Notes: generated from the sequence alone by a model not told the origin. Shown: positions 1 to 7,603, counted from the first letter of the stretch. The stretch: DNA of 11,916 nucleotides from Hydrogenothermus sp. (GCA_003978675.1 QNYP01000055.1:1-11916); one strand, 5' to 3'. Numbers and translations are program-made.

Positions 1-202
1 CCTGCATAGCTTTTAGATACAATAGCTTCAATACCATTTATTGTTGACAGTTGGTCTTCTATTTTTTTGGTAATGTTGCTGTCTACTACTTCAGGAGAAG
101 CTCCTTCATAGGTAGTAGTAATTGCAACATTACCAAAAAAATAGAAGACCAACTGTCAACAATAAATGGTATTGAAGCTATTGTATCTAAAAGCTATGCA
201 GG
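1..202. repeat. Long perfect inverted repeat (79-bp arms, 44-bp spacer) at the window edge
   Basis: Positions 1-79 are the exact reverse complement of 124-202 (paired positions sum to 203), with 80-123 between them. Read on the minus strand, 128 down to 1 gives convincing RND-pump protein (A-I-T-T-T-Y-E-G-A-S-P-E-V-V-D, then N-I-T-K-K-I-E-D-Q-L). Read on the plus strand, 124 onward gives the same protein from N-I-T-K-K on. The two orientations join at a 5-base microhomology (GTTGC/GCAAC) within TTGCAA. A fold-back amplification or assembly chimera at a contig end is the simplest explanation; a real inverted duplication is the alternative. Confidence 0.9.
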
Positions 203-2978
203 TATATCTCGTATAACTGTTATTTTTAAACTAGACAAAGACCTAAATGAAGCCACTGATGATGTTAGAGATGCTTTAAGTAGAGTATCTAGGGTTTTGC
301 CAGAAGAAGCAGACACACCAGTGATACAAAAAATAAACACATCCTTAGCACCAATAATGGCTGTTTTACTTTACGGGGATGTGGATTATGGTTTAAAGGC
401 CTATTATGCAGATAAATTTGTAAAAAGGGAATTTGAAAGATTAAAAGGAGTTGGAGGAGTTCATCTTGGAGGGTATAGGGAGAATGTTTTATGGGTAAGA
501 CTAGACATAGAGAAACTAAAAGAATATAAACTTTCTCCTATTGATGTGGTTAATGCGATTAAGGCAAACCATATAGAAAAACCTTCAGGGAAAATTTACT
601 CGCTGGACAAAGAATATTTAATAAGAATAGAAGGAAAATTTCGTTCCCCTGAAGAAGTTGCTAATTTAATAGTTGCAAATAATGTAAGAATAAAAGATAT
701 AGGGCATATAGAATTTTCTTTTGATGAACAAAGAACCTTAGTCCATTTTAAACCACCAAATAGTGAATTACCAAAAGATGCAATAGCTCTAATAATCTAT
801 AAACAATCAAAAGCAAACACTGTTGAAGTTTCTAAAGAAGTTAGAGAAAAAATTAAAGAAATACAAAAGCAACTTCCTGAAGGCTTAAAAATAGGAATTA
901 ACTACGATGCTTCAGAGTTTATCCAAAGGAGTGTAAATGATGCTTTACATGAAATACTAATAGGTTGCGGATTTACTGCTTTAACAGTTTTTCTTTTTTT
1001 AGGAAGTTTAAGAATGACTTTTATTCCATTTATGGCAATTCCTGTATCTCTTCTTGGAACAATATTTTTAATGTATATGTTTGAACAATCTTTAAATACA
1101 ATTTCCCTAATAGCTCTAGCAGTTGCAGTTGGATTAGTTATAGATGATGCAATCGTTGTAATGGAAAGTATATACAGGAGAAGGCAAGAAGGACTAGACC
1201 CAATAAAATCTGCAGAAATTGGAACAAGGGTTGTTATATTTGCAATTCTTGCTTCTACTGCCAGTTTAATAGCAATTTTTACTCCTGTTTTATTTATGAG
1301 TTCTGTAATTGGTAAATTCTTTTTTGGATTTGCATTTACACTTGTTGTAGCTATAGCAATTTCCTATATAGTTTCTATTAGTTTCACACCTATGATTTCT
1401 GCAAGGCTTGTTAGTAAAAAAGAAAAAAATATTTTCCAAAGAGCTTATGATAAATTTGAAAATATTTTCGACAAAACTTTAAGATGGAGCTTAGACCATA
1501 AAATAATTGTTTTATTTATTGCATTTATTTTTGTAGTCGCAGGTTTTAGTTTATCTAAATATACAAAAAAGGAATTTTTACCTCTTGTAGATGAAGGTAG
1601 ATTTTTAGTTAGATTTGAAACACCTTCTGGTTCATCATTTGACTATACAGTAAATAAAGCTAAAGAAATAGAAAATATACTTATACAAAATCCTTATATC
1701 CTAAAATATGGAATGGCAATGGGAGAAGGTATAGTTGGCAGAACAGAAGCAAATGGAGGAATGTTTTTTATAACATTGATAGATAGAGAAAAAAGACCAC
1801 ATATGAAAAAAGTAATGCATCAGCTTAGACAGGAATTTAAAAAACTAAAAGGAGTAAAAGCAATTGTAGACCTTCCAACAGCAGTTGGAGCACATATGGG
1901 TCGTTCTGCAGATATACAATACACAATAAAAGGACAGGATTTAGATAAACTAGCAGAAATTTCTTCAAAAATTATTCAAGAACTAAAAAAACTTGGTGGA
2001 TATGAAGATTTAGATACAGACCTTAGACTTTCTAAACCTCAAGTTGATGTAAAAATAGACAAAAATAAAGCAATTAAAGACGGAGTAAATATTAACGATA
2101 TAGCAACAACAATTCAAATTTTATTTACTAAATATCAAGTAGGACAATTTGAAAAAGGTTCGGAAAGTTATCCTTTTTATGTAAAAGCTGAAGAAAAATA
2201 TCTAAAATCTTTTGAATATCTAAAATCTGTATATGTTAGAAACAAAAATGGAGAATTACTTCCTGTTTATAATTACATAGAAATAATTCCAAAAGCAGGA
2301 TTTAATGTAATAAACAGATATAACAGGCAGTATAGTATTACCATATATGCAAATGTAGAAGGAAAATCAACAGGAGAAGCTGTTAAAGAAGTTGAAACTG
2401 TTATAAAGAGATACCTTCCAGCAGGTTATACATTTGAAGTTGCAGGAACAACGAAGGAATTTAAAAGGTCTTTTAAATATCTAGGTATAGCACTGATTGT
2501 TGCAATTATAGCAGTTTATATGATACTTGCTTCACTTTTTGAAAGCTTACTTCATCCAATAGCAATAATGTTAATGCTACCATTTGCAATATTTGGAATT
2601 TTTGGGGCAATTATATTAACCGATACAACACTAAATGTTGCTTCATACTTTGGAATAATACTACTTGTAGGATTGATTACAAGAGACGCAGTTCTATTTG
2701 TGGATAGAATAATACAGCTAAAAGAAAACTTGCCAATAAGAGAAGCTATTTTAAAAGCCAGAGCAGAAAGACTTAGACCAATCTTAATGACTACTCTTAC
2801 AATAATAGCTTCACTACTACCTGTTGCTCTTGGTTTAAATGTAGGTTCAGAGCTTAGACAACCTCTTGCAATTGCAATAATTGGAGGTCTTATAACTGCT
2901 TTACCACTTAGTTTATATGTAATACCTGTAATATATGAAATTGTTGATAAAATAGAAAAAAGGATTTTAAGAAGATAG
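123..2978 (+). CDS. RND-family multidrug/solute efflux pump, inner-membrane subunit (5' end lost)
   Basis: Proton-driven RND transporter of the AcrB/HAE1 type, the inner-membrane part of a tripartite efflux system. The open frame starts at 51, but its first 24 codons come from the inverted arm and are artificial; authentic sequence begins about 124. About 60 N-terminal residues including the first membrane helix are missing compared with AcrB-like pumps (about 1,030 residues). Numbered from position 51, TM2-TM6 lie at about 300-450 with the proton-relay pair D365-D366 (G-L-V-I-D-D-A-I-V-V-M-E-S). TM7 is near 485-503, a large periplasmic porter loop spans about 505-805, and TM8-TM12 span 810-965. 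The C-terminal half has the family block E-R-L-R-P-I-L-M-T-T. At the AcrB K940 position it carries R878, followed by D879, where K-N is usual. No adaptor or outer-membrane partner is in view, so substrate is unknown; HAE1 fits better than metal-type CusA. Confidence 0.9.
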   Translation, partial: CNITKKIEDQLSTINGIEAIVSKSYAGISRITVIFKLDKDLNEATDDVRDALSRVSRVLPEEADTPVIQKINTSLAPIMAVLLYGDVDYGLKAYYADKFVKREFERLKGVGGVHLGGYRENVLWVRLDIEKLKEYKLSPIDVVNAIKANHIEKPSGKIYSLDKEYLIRIEGKFRSPEEVANLIVANNVRIKDIGHIEFSFDEQRTLVHFKPPNSELPKDAIALIIYKQSKANTVEVSKEVREKIKEIQKQLPEGLKIGINYDASEFIQRSVNDALHEILIGCGFTALTVFLFLGSLRMTFIPFMAIPVSLLGTIFLMYMFEQSLNTISLIALAVAVGLVIDDAIVVMESIYRRRQEGLDPIKSAEIGTRVVIFAILASTASLIAIFTPVLFMSSVIGKFFFGFAFTLVVAIAISYIVSISFTPMISARLVSKKEKNIFQRAYDKFENIFDKTLRWSLDHKIIVLFIAFIFVVAGFSLSKYTKKEFLPLVDEGRFLVRFETPSGSSFDYTVNKAKEIENILIQNPYILKYGMAMGEGIVGRTEANGGMFFITLIDREKRPHMKKVMHQLRQEFKKLKGVKAIVDLPTAVGAHMGRSADIQYTIKGQDLDKLAEISSKIIQELKKLGGYEDLDTDLRLSKPQVDVKIDKNKAIKDGVNINDIATTIQILFTKYQVGQFEKGSESYPFYVKAEEKYLKSFEYLKSVYVRNKNGELLPVYNYIEIIPKAGFNVINRYNRQYSITIYANVEGKSTGEAVKEVETVIKRYLPAGYTFEVAGTTKEFKRSFKYLGIALIVAIIAVYMILASLFESLLHPIAIMLMLPFAIFGIFGAIILTDTTLNVASYFGIILLVGLITRDAVLFVDRIIQLKENLPIREAILKARAERLRPILMTTLTIIASLLPVALGLNVGSELRQPLAIAIIGGLITALPLSLYVIPVIYEIVDKIEKRILRR

Positions 2979-3025
2979 TATTGAAACTAATCACAGCTTT
3001 TATAGAAAAACATAGGAAACAATCC

Positions 3026-3054
3026 TTGAGATTGCCATATAAAGATTTTAAAAT
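3026..3054 (+). promoter_or_regulatory. Sigma70-type promoter of tnpA-tnpB
   Basis: TTGAGA at 3026-3031 and TAAAAT at 3049-3054 are separated by exactly 17 bases, each one mismatch from consensus. Transcription would begin around 3060-3062, at or next to the first ATG of tnpA (3061). No Shine-Dalgarno sequence is visible before that ATG, so the transcript may be leaderless. Confidence 0.55.
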
Positions 3055-3060
3055 AATCCT

Positions 3061-3654
3061 ATGCTAATGAAATTATCCGATTATGCAAAGAAATACGGAA
3101 TAACGTATAAAACAGCGTGGAATAGATTTAAGGCAGGTAAAATAAAAGGTGCATACAAAGACGAAACAGGACATATTGTAGTTCCAGATGGAAAAGAGTT
3201 ACTGATAGATAAAAATAAAGTTGCAATATATGCCAGAGTTTCATCTAACGAAAACAAGTCCAATTTAGAAAAACAAGCAGAAAGATTAAAGGAATACGCA
3301 ATAGCTAAAGGCTACCAGATAGTTCACATAGTCAAAGAAATAGGAAGCGGAGTAAATGACAACAGACCAAAACTTTTGAAATTGCTACAAAAAGACGACT
3401 GGAGAACATTAATTATAGAACATAAAGACAGACTAACCAGATTTGGATTTAATTACATAAAAACATTAATAGAAAAAGAAGGCAGACAAATAGAAGTAGT
3501 AAACCTTGCAGAAGACGATAAAACAGAACTAATAGAGAACTTAATAGCAGTGATATACAGTTTTTCAGCCAGAATGTATGGACTCAGAAGAAGAAAAAGA
3601 AAAACAGAGAAAATAATTCAGTGTTTAAAAAAGGAATTAGAAAATGCCGATTAG
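3061..3654 (+). CDS. tnpA: IS607-type transposase TnpA, small serine recombinase
   Basis: Catalyses cut-and-paste style integration and excision of the IS607 element through a serine-recombinase reaction. Residues 4-30 form a MerR-like helix-turn-helix (L-S-D-Y-A-K-K-Y-G-I-T-Y-K-T-A-W). The resolvase domain follows with the motif Y-A-R-V-S-S at 57-62; S61 is the likely nucleophile. Downstream are G-S-G-V-N-D-N-R-P (95-103) and D-R-L-T-R-F-G (123-129), both typical of the family. The length of 197 residues is close to the usual 190-220. ATG at 3061 coincides with the predicted transcription start; ATG at 3067 would give the family-typical M-K-L-S beginning and is an equal candidate. The 3' end overlaps tnpB by 11 bases, indicating translational coupling. 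Identification is secure from the motifs. Confidence 0.93.
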   Translation: MLMKLSDYAKKYGITYKTAWNRFKAGKIKGAYKDETGHIVVPDGKELLIDKNKVAIYARVSSNENKSNLEKQAERLKEYAIAKGYQIVHIVKEIGSGVNDNRPKLLKLLQKDDWRTLIIEHKDRLTRFGFNYIKTLIEKEGRQIEVVNLAEDDKTELIENLIAVIYSFSARMYGLRRRKRKTEKIIQCLKKELENAD

Positions 3655-5116
3655 AGCATACAAACACAAGCACGATGCAAATAAAGGCAAAATAGAAACA
3701 GTAAAACAAATCCTAAAAGAATACAGAAAAACAGCTCAAGATATATCAAAACTCCAGTGGCAAATATTTTTTAAAGAAGGCAAATTCAACAAAAACCAAA
3801 ACATAAAACACATATCGTCTAAACTATCAGAAAGATACAAACAAACCTGCCAATATCAAGTCGTATCAATACTAAATAGCTACATATCAAACAGACAAAA
3901 TGATTTTGTAGAAATTGTTTATAACAGCAATTTAGATGAGAATACAAAATTTATACTACTAACAATAAACAAATCAAAAGCTTGGTTTAATGAGAAACTA
4001 AAAGAAGCAAAGTTAAAAGACAAAAAGACAAAGAAAGTAGTTAAAACCTTACCAATAGAAAAACATCACTATAAACTAGTAAGAAAAATAATAAAACAAA
4101 CATTTAAGAAAAACAAATTTCCAACATTTAAACACATATCAATGCAGTTAGACCAAAAAGTAGCAAAAATAGAGAAAAAGAAAGAAGGAAAAGCAAAAGA
4201 GTTTGACTATTGGATAAAATTATCAACACTTGAAAAAGGAAAACCAATATACCTACCAGTTTATAAAAACAGTTATTTTGAAAGTAAAGAAGGAAAGCAT
4301 TTAAATTTCCTTCAGATAAACGAAAAAGAAAACGATATAGAGGTAGTATTTTTAAAAGATCTACCAAAAAAAACAAATTACACACCACAAAAAGAGAAAA
4401 TAAGCATAGACATAGGATTAAAGGCATTATTTGCAGTGAACACAGGAGATTTATATGGAAGGCAGTTTCATAAATACTTAAAACACTACGACAGAATAAT
4501 TACACAGCTACAAGCAAACTTACAAAAGCAAGGTATAAAACCATCAGAAAGCAAAAGATACAAAGAACTAAACAGAAAAATAAAAGAATACATTAAAAAT
4601 GAGATAAACAGGTTATTGAACAGAATATTTAAGATATACCAGCCAAAAGAAATAGTAATAGAAAACCTTAACTTTCAAAACAGTGAATTATCACCACAAT
4701 TAAACAGGCTATTAAACAGATTTGGAATGAAGATAATAAAGCAAAAACTAAAAGATTTTGAGGAGAGATTTGAGATAAAGATAACCTATGTAAATCCAGA
4801 ATATACAAGCCAGACCTGTAGTAGCTGTGGATATGTAGATAAAAGAAATAGAAAGACACAAGATAAATTTGAATGTTTAATGTGTGGAAAGAAAATAAAT
4901 GCAGATGTAAATGCAAGCAGGAACATAGGGGTTAGAAGTTCTAACCCAATGAAATTTTTAAAAAGAAGAACCGTCCTTAGAATGCTCATAAGGGCATATC
5001 TAAGCGGCGCTAAAAATTATGCCTGTAGTAGTCGGGCTTGTGAGGTAATTTTGAGCAACAGGTTTTTTATAGGCTACTATGAGCCTCTCAAAATTACCTC
5101 CAAAGAGAAATCATAG
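3644..5116 (+). CDS. tnpB: TnpB, RNA-guided RuvC-type DNA nuclease of the IS607 element
   Basis: TnpB proteins, the ancestors of Cas12, cut DNA guided by an RNA made from the transposon right end; this helps the element persist after excision. All three RuvC acidic residues are present: D256 (I-S-I-D-I-G-L-K), E340 (I-V-I-E-N-L-N-F) and D421 (N-A-D-V-N-A-S-R-N-I-G). The zinc-ribbon cysteines C392, C395, C411 and C414 lie between motifs II and III. The N-terminal half is lysine-rich and less conserved, as expected for the RNA/DNA-binding part. At 490 residues it is longer than the typical 370-430. The extra tail after about residue 432 is encoded by DNA full of inverted repeats, so it may simply be read through the guide-RNA region. 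The start overlaps tnpA by 11 bases. The nuclease looks intact; activity is inferred. Confidence 0.93.
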   Translation: MPIRAYKHKHDANKGKIETVKQILKEYRKTAQDISKLQWQIFFKEGKFNKNQNIKHISSKLSERYKQTCQYQVVSILNSYISNRQNDFVEIVYNSNLDENTKFILLTINKSKAWFNEKLKEAKLKDKKTKKVVKTLPIEKHHYKLVRKIIKQTFKKNKFPTFKHISMQLDQKVAKIEKKKEGKAKEFDYWIKLSTLEKGKPIYLPVYKNSYFESKEGKHLNFLQINEKENDIEVVFLKDLPKKTNYTPQKEKISIDIGLKALFAVNTGDLYGRQFHKYLKHYDRIITQLQANLQKQGIKPSESKRYKELNRKIKEYIKNEINRLLNRIFKIYQPKEIVIENLNFQNSELSPQLNRLLNRFGMKIIKQKLKDFEERFEIKITYVNPEYTSQTCSSCGYVDKRNRKTQDKFECLMCGKKINADVNASRNIGVRSSNPMKFLKRRTVLRMLIRAYLSGAKNYACSSRACEVILSNRFFIGYYEPLKITSKEKS

Positions 5117-5150
5117 AGTTTTTCTATATTTTTCTATGATTTCTCAGACT
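4920..5150 (+). ncRNA. Predicted omega RNA (TnpB guide RNA scaffold)
   Basis: Four stem-loops stand in a row on the tnpB strand, spanning the 3' end of tnpB and the sequence after it. (1) 4929-4935 with 4941-4947, GGGTTAG/CTAACCC, 5-base loop. (2) 4976-4980 with 5000-5004, containing an inner stem 4982-4985/4994-4997. (3) 5042-5055 with 5087-5100, a perfect 14-bp stem, containing an inner AGGCT/AGCCT hairpin at 5071-5075/5082-5086. (4) 5105-5117 with 5133-5145, 13 bp. Omega RNAs are known to overlap the tnpB 3' end and to end at the element's right end, with the guide taken from flanking DNA. The stems are seen in the sequence; the function and exact ends are inferred. None of the hairpins is followed by a T-run, so simple terminators are less likely. 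Confidence 0.6.
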
Positions 5151-5227
5151 ATGAGAATATGCATAAAAAAGAAAAAAAACAATATTGGATAATACATAAA
5201 AATCTTATATAAAGAGGTTTAAACAGT

Positions 5228-6475
5228 ATGATTAAATACGAAGAGGCTTTAAAAATAGTTCTTGAAAACACAAAAGCTTTAGGTATAGAAAAAGTTTTTC
5301 TAAAGGACAGCTTAGGCAGGATTTTAGCAGAAGACATAATAGCAGATAGAGATAATCCTCCTGCAGATAATAGTGGAATGGATGGTTTTGCAGTTAGACA
5401 TGAAGACATAAAAGGAGCAACTGAAGATAACCCAGTTGTTTTAACACTTGTTGGAGAAGCAAAAGCAGGAGGTCAGCCAACACCAATAGGAAAAGGACAG
5501 GCTACAGCTATTTATACAGGAGGATTAATACCAGAAGGGGCAGATACAGTTGTCCAAAAAGAGTTAACAAAAGTAGAAGATGGAAAAGTTTTTATATTCC
5601 AAGAACTCCCAAAAGGAGCAAATATAAGACCTCAAGGTGGAGACTATAAAGAGGGAGAACTTCTAATAGAAAAAGGAAAAAAAATTAGACCTGCAGAAAT
5701 AGGAGTTTTAGCTTCTGTAAACAAAGCAACTGTAGAAGTTTATCAAAAGCCAAGAGTTGGAATTTTAACAACAGGAGACGAAATTTTGGATATAGGAGAA
5801 CCAATAACTTCCGAATCTCAAATTAGAACGTCAAATACATACTCTTTATACGCTCAAATTTTAGAAACAGGAGCAGAGCCTATAATTTTAGGATTTGCAA
5901 AAGATGACCCTGCAGATTTAAAAAGAAAACTTTCCTATGCTAAAACTTGTGATGTTTTACTTACTACTGGTGGGGTTTCTGTTGGTGAGTATGATTTAGT
6001 TAAAGATTTTGTTTGTACACAGCTAGGGGTTGAAATAGTATTTTGGAAAGTTGCTCAAAAACCAGGTAAACCTGTAGCATTTGGAGTCTGGGGAGAAGAA
6101 AAACAAAAACTATTTTTTGGTATCCCTGGTAATCCAGTTGCATGTATGTTTGTTTATGAAACATTGGTAAAACCTGCAATTAAGAAAATGATGGGAGAAA
6201 CAAAGGTTTACAATCCTGTGATAACGGCAGTTTTAACAAAAGATTACAAAAGAAAAAAATCAGATAGAAAAGAATTTATAAGAGTTGCATTAGAATTTGA
6301 TGGAAATAAGTTTTTAGCTACCCCATTTGGAAAACAAGGTTCAAATATTCTAACAGGAATGGTTTATGCTCATGGTTTTGCAGTAGTGGAAATTGGAGTA
6401 AATGAAATAAAAGAAGGGGAAAACATAAAGGTTGTAGTATTTGATATGCAGTTTATGAATAAAAAAGATTTTTAG
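5228..6475 (+). CDS. moeA: Molybdopterin molybdotransferase MoeA
   Basis: Inserts molybdate into adenylylated molybdopterin to complete the molybdenum (or tungsten) cofactor in the cytoplasm. The N-terminal domains carry P-A-D-N-S-G-M-D-G-F-A-V-R with D52, equivalent to the essential D59 of E. coli MoeA. The MoCF-binding domain has G-I-L-T-T-G-D-E-I (178-186), T-T-G-G-V-S-V-G-E-Y-D (246-256) and G-I-P-G-N-P-V-A (298-305). The C-terminal beta-domain ends with G-S-N-I-L-T-G-M. The length of 415 residues is normal for the family. The start at 5228 is supported by AGAGG at 5213-5217, ten bases upstream. It lies just after the IS607 element, so its leader may have been changed by the insertion, and transcription from tnpB could read into it. 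It converges with the peroxidase gene. No other cofactor genes are in view. Confidence 0.95.
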   Translation: MIKYEEALKIVLENTKALGIEKVFLKDSLGRILAEDIIADRDNPPADNSGMDGFAVRHEDIKGATEDNPVVLTLVGEAKAGGQPTPIGKGQATAIYTGGLIPEGADTVVQKELTKVEDGKVFIFQELPKGANIRPQGGDYKEGELLIEKGKKIRPAEIGVLASVNKATVEVYQKPRVGILTTGDEILDIGEPITSESQIRTSNTYSLYAQILETGAEPIILGFAKDDPADLKRKLSYAKTCDVLLTTGGVSVGEYDLVKDFVCTQLGVEIVFWKVAQKPGKPVAFGVWGEEKQKLFFGIPGNPVACMFVYETLVKPAIKKMMGETKVYNPVITAVLTKDYKRKKSDRKEFIRVALEFDGNKFLATPFGKQGSNILTGMVYAHGFAVVEIGVNEIKEGENIKVVVFDMQFMNKKDF

Positions 6476-6480
6476 TTTTA

Positions 6481-6502
6481 GGGAGCTAAAAGCTCCCAAA
6501 GT
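6481..6502. terminator. Hairpin between convergent moeA and the peroxidase gene
   Basis: GGGAGCT (6481-6487) pairs with AGCTCCC (6491-6497) across a 3-base loop, in the 29-base gap between two convergent stops. On the plus strand a T-run (6502-6506) follows after AAAG; on the minus strand the flank is AT-rich but has no clean T-run. It probably ends moeA transcription and perhaps also that of the peroxidase gene. Confidence 0.6.
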
Positions 6503-6504
6503 TT

Positions 6505-7524
6505 TTAATTATAGGAAGGTAAAACAGGAACAGTTTTTATATCTTCTGTTAGATTACCTGTTAAAGATTTTAAAAATGCATAAATATCATCTATATCTTC
6601 TTTTGATAAATTTTTTCCAAGTTGAACTTTAGCCATTATTCTTATAGCGTCCTTTAAAGACCAAACACTACCATCATGAAAATATGGAGCAGTCATGACA
6701 ACATTTCTAAGAGGTGGAACTTTAAAGACATATTTATCTTCTTCTTTCTTAGTTATAGAGTATAAGCCTAAATCTATTTTTTCGCTTTTAGTATATTTCC
6801 AATAAGGCTCAAAAATACCAAATTTTTGATACATAGTTCCTCCAAGTAATGCTCCTTGATGACAAGACACACAGCCAATAGAAATAAACTTTTCTAATCC
6901 TTTTTTCTCTTTTTCAGATAAAGCATCAATATGCCCATTTAAAAATTTGTCAAATCTAGAAGGAGTTGATAATGTCCTCTCCCATGCCCCAATAGCTTTT
7001 GCAAAATTATAAACATTTATAGGGTCTTTATCTTCAGGAAATGCTTTTTTAAAGAGTTCTTCATATCCTTTTATACTTTTTAATTTGTCCTCTACCCATT
7101 TGTAAGAAGGAGCTCCAAATGAACCCTTGCCAAGTAATGCTCTTTTTGCTTGGTCTTCCACATCTTTTCTATCTCCTCTCCAGTGCTGAGCTATTTGTCC
7201 TGCAGAATTTAAAATTGTTGGAGCATTTCTGGGGTTTATTCTCCCATTATTACCTTGAGCTTTCTTTAATCCATCCGCTCCATAAAGAGCAATAGGATGA
7301 CATTTAGAGCATGATGTAGCTCCATCTATTGAAATTCTTGGTTCATAAAATAGTATTTTACCTAACTTAACTTTTTCTTTTGTTATTGGATTTGTATCAG
7401 AAGGAAAAACTTCAGGTAGAGGAGAAAAATACTGTCTTGCTTTTTTTAAAAGCTGTACATCTGAAGCATAAGAAAATGTTAACAAGCTAAAAGAAAATAA
7501 TAAAGCTATAAGTAATTTTTTCAT
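6505..7524 (-). CDS. Periplasmic di-haem cytochrome c peroxidase (CcpA/MauG family)
   Basis: Reduces hydrogen peroxide with electrons from c-type cytochromes in the periplasm. A Sec signal peptide is clear (M-K-K-L-L-I-A-L-L-F with cleavage near A20-S21). Two haem-binding motifs are present: C72-S-K-C75-H76 and C218-V-S-C221-H222, the spacing expected for the two-domain bacterial enzyme. Conserved family blocks include R-N-A-P-T-I-L-N (99-106), a tryptophan at 115 in the position of the inter-haem Trp, and L-R-N-V-V-M-T-A-P-Y-F-H-D-G (272-285), where M277 is a candidate distal haem ligand. The length of 339 residues is typical. ATG at 7524 has a strong GGAGGG ribosome site just upstream. It has its own promoter between recR and this gene. 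Peroxidase activity is inferred from the family; MauG-like oxidation chemistry is possible but less likely given the methionine. Confidence 0.9.
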   Translation of the reverse strand: MKKLLIALLFSFSLLTFSYASDVQLLKKARQYFSPLPEVFPSDTNPITKEKVKLGKILFYEPRISIDGATSCSKCHPIALYGADGLKKAQGNNGRINPRNAPTILNSAGQIAQHWRGDRKDVEDQAKRALLGKGSFGAPSYKWVEDKLKSIKGYEELFKKAFPEDKDPINVYNFAKAIGAWERTLSTPSRFDKFLNGHIDALSEKEKKGLEKFISIGCVSCHQGALLGGTMYQKFGIFEPYWKYTKSEKIDLGLYSITKKEEDKYVFKVPPLRNVVMTAPYFHDGSVWSLKDAIRIMAKVQLGKNLSKEDIDDIYAFLKSLTGNLTEDIKTVPVLPSYN

Positions 7525-7529
7525 TTTAA

Positions 7530-7535
7530 CCCTCC
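7530..7535 (-). promoter_or_regulatory. Strong ribosome binding site of the peroxidase gene
   Basis: On the minus strand GGAGGG precedes ATG by five bases. It is the best Shine-Dalgarno match of the minus-strand genes together with those of ybaB and the small ORF after sqr, and it fixes the start with the signal peptide. Confidence 0.7.
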
Positions 7536-7557
7536 GTCAAATATCATTATATATTTT

Positions 7558-7586
7558 ACTATAGTATGTAGTATATAAAAGTGCAA
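7558..7586 (-). promoter_or_regulatory. Sigma70-type promoter of the di-haem peroxidase gene
   Basis: On the minus strand, TTGCAC (7586-7581) and TATAGT (7563-7558) are separated by exactly 17 bases. Transcription should begin near 7551, leaving a leader of about 27 bases with the GGAGGG site. This separates the peroxidase gene from the recR cluster upstream. No clear operator symmetry is visible. Confidence 0.65.
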
Positions 7587-7603
7587 TACTTTTTAGAAGT
7601 TCC

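Larger units (their letters stand above)
2979..5190 (+). mobile_element. IS607-family insertion sequence (tnpA + tnpB + omega RNA); ends not resolved
   Basis: A MerR-like/serine-recombinase TnpA followed by an overlapping TnpB is the defining layout of IS607 elements. These have no terminal inverted repeats and make no target duplication, so ends cannot be read from symmetry. The element sits between the RND stop and moeA, so the limits given are outer bounds. IS607 itself recombines at GG dinucleotides; a GG at 3015-3016 and one at 5187-5188 are possible crossover sites, but this is a guess. Both proteins keep their catalytic residues, so the element looks potentially active. Its codons end in A more often than those of the flanking genes, consistent with acquired DNA. 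Confidence 0.8.

Noticed and set aside
51..122. N-terminal 24 codons of the open frame beginning at 51 as the real start of the RND pump
   Set aside because: They are read through the inverted arm and spacer; the opposite strand of the same DNA encodes the conserved pump residues. The true start lies outside the window.
4128..4989. Minus-strand frames antisense to tnpB
   Set aside because: They are rich in L, F, I and S as expected from the complement of lysine-rich A-heavy coding DNA, with no ribosome sites or recognisable domains.
5105..5145. The 13-bp hairpin after tnpB as a rho-independent terminator
   Set aside because: Its stem is AT-rich and is not followed by a T-run on either strand; it fits better as the last stem of the omega RNA.
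5185..5213. TTGGAT (5185) with TATAAA (5208) as the moeA promoter
   Set aside because: The spacing is 17, but transcription would begin after the ribosome site at 5213-5217, so it could not serve moeA translation from 5228.
7587..7603. A terminator between recR and the peroxidase gene
   Set aside because: No hairpin with a T-run is visible; read-through from the recR cluster remains possible.
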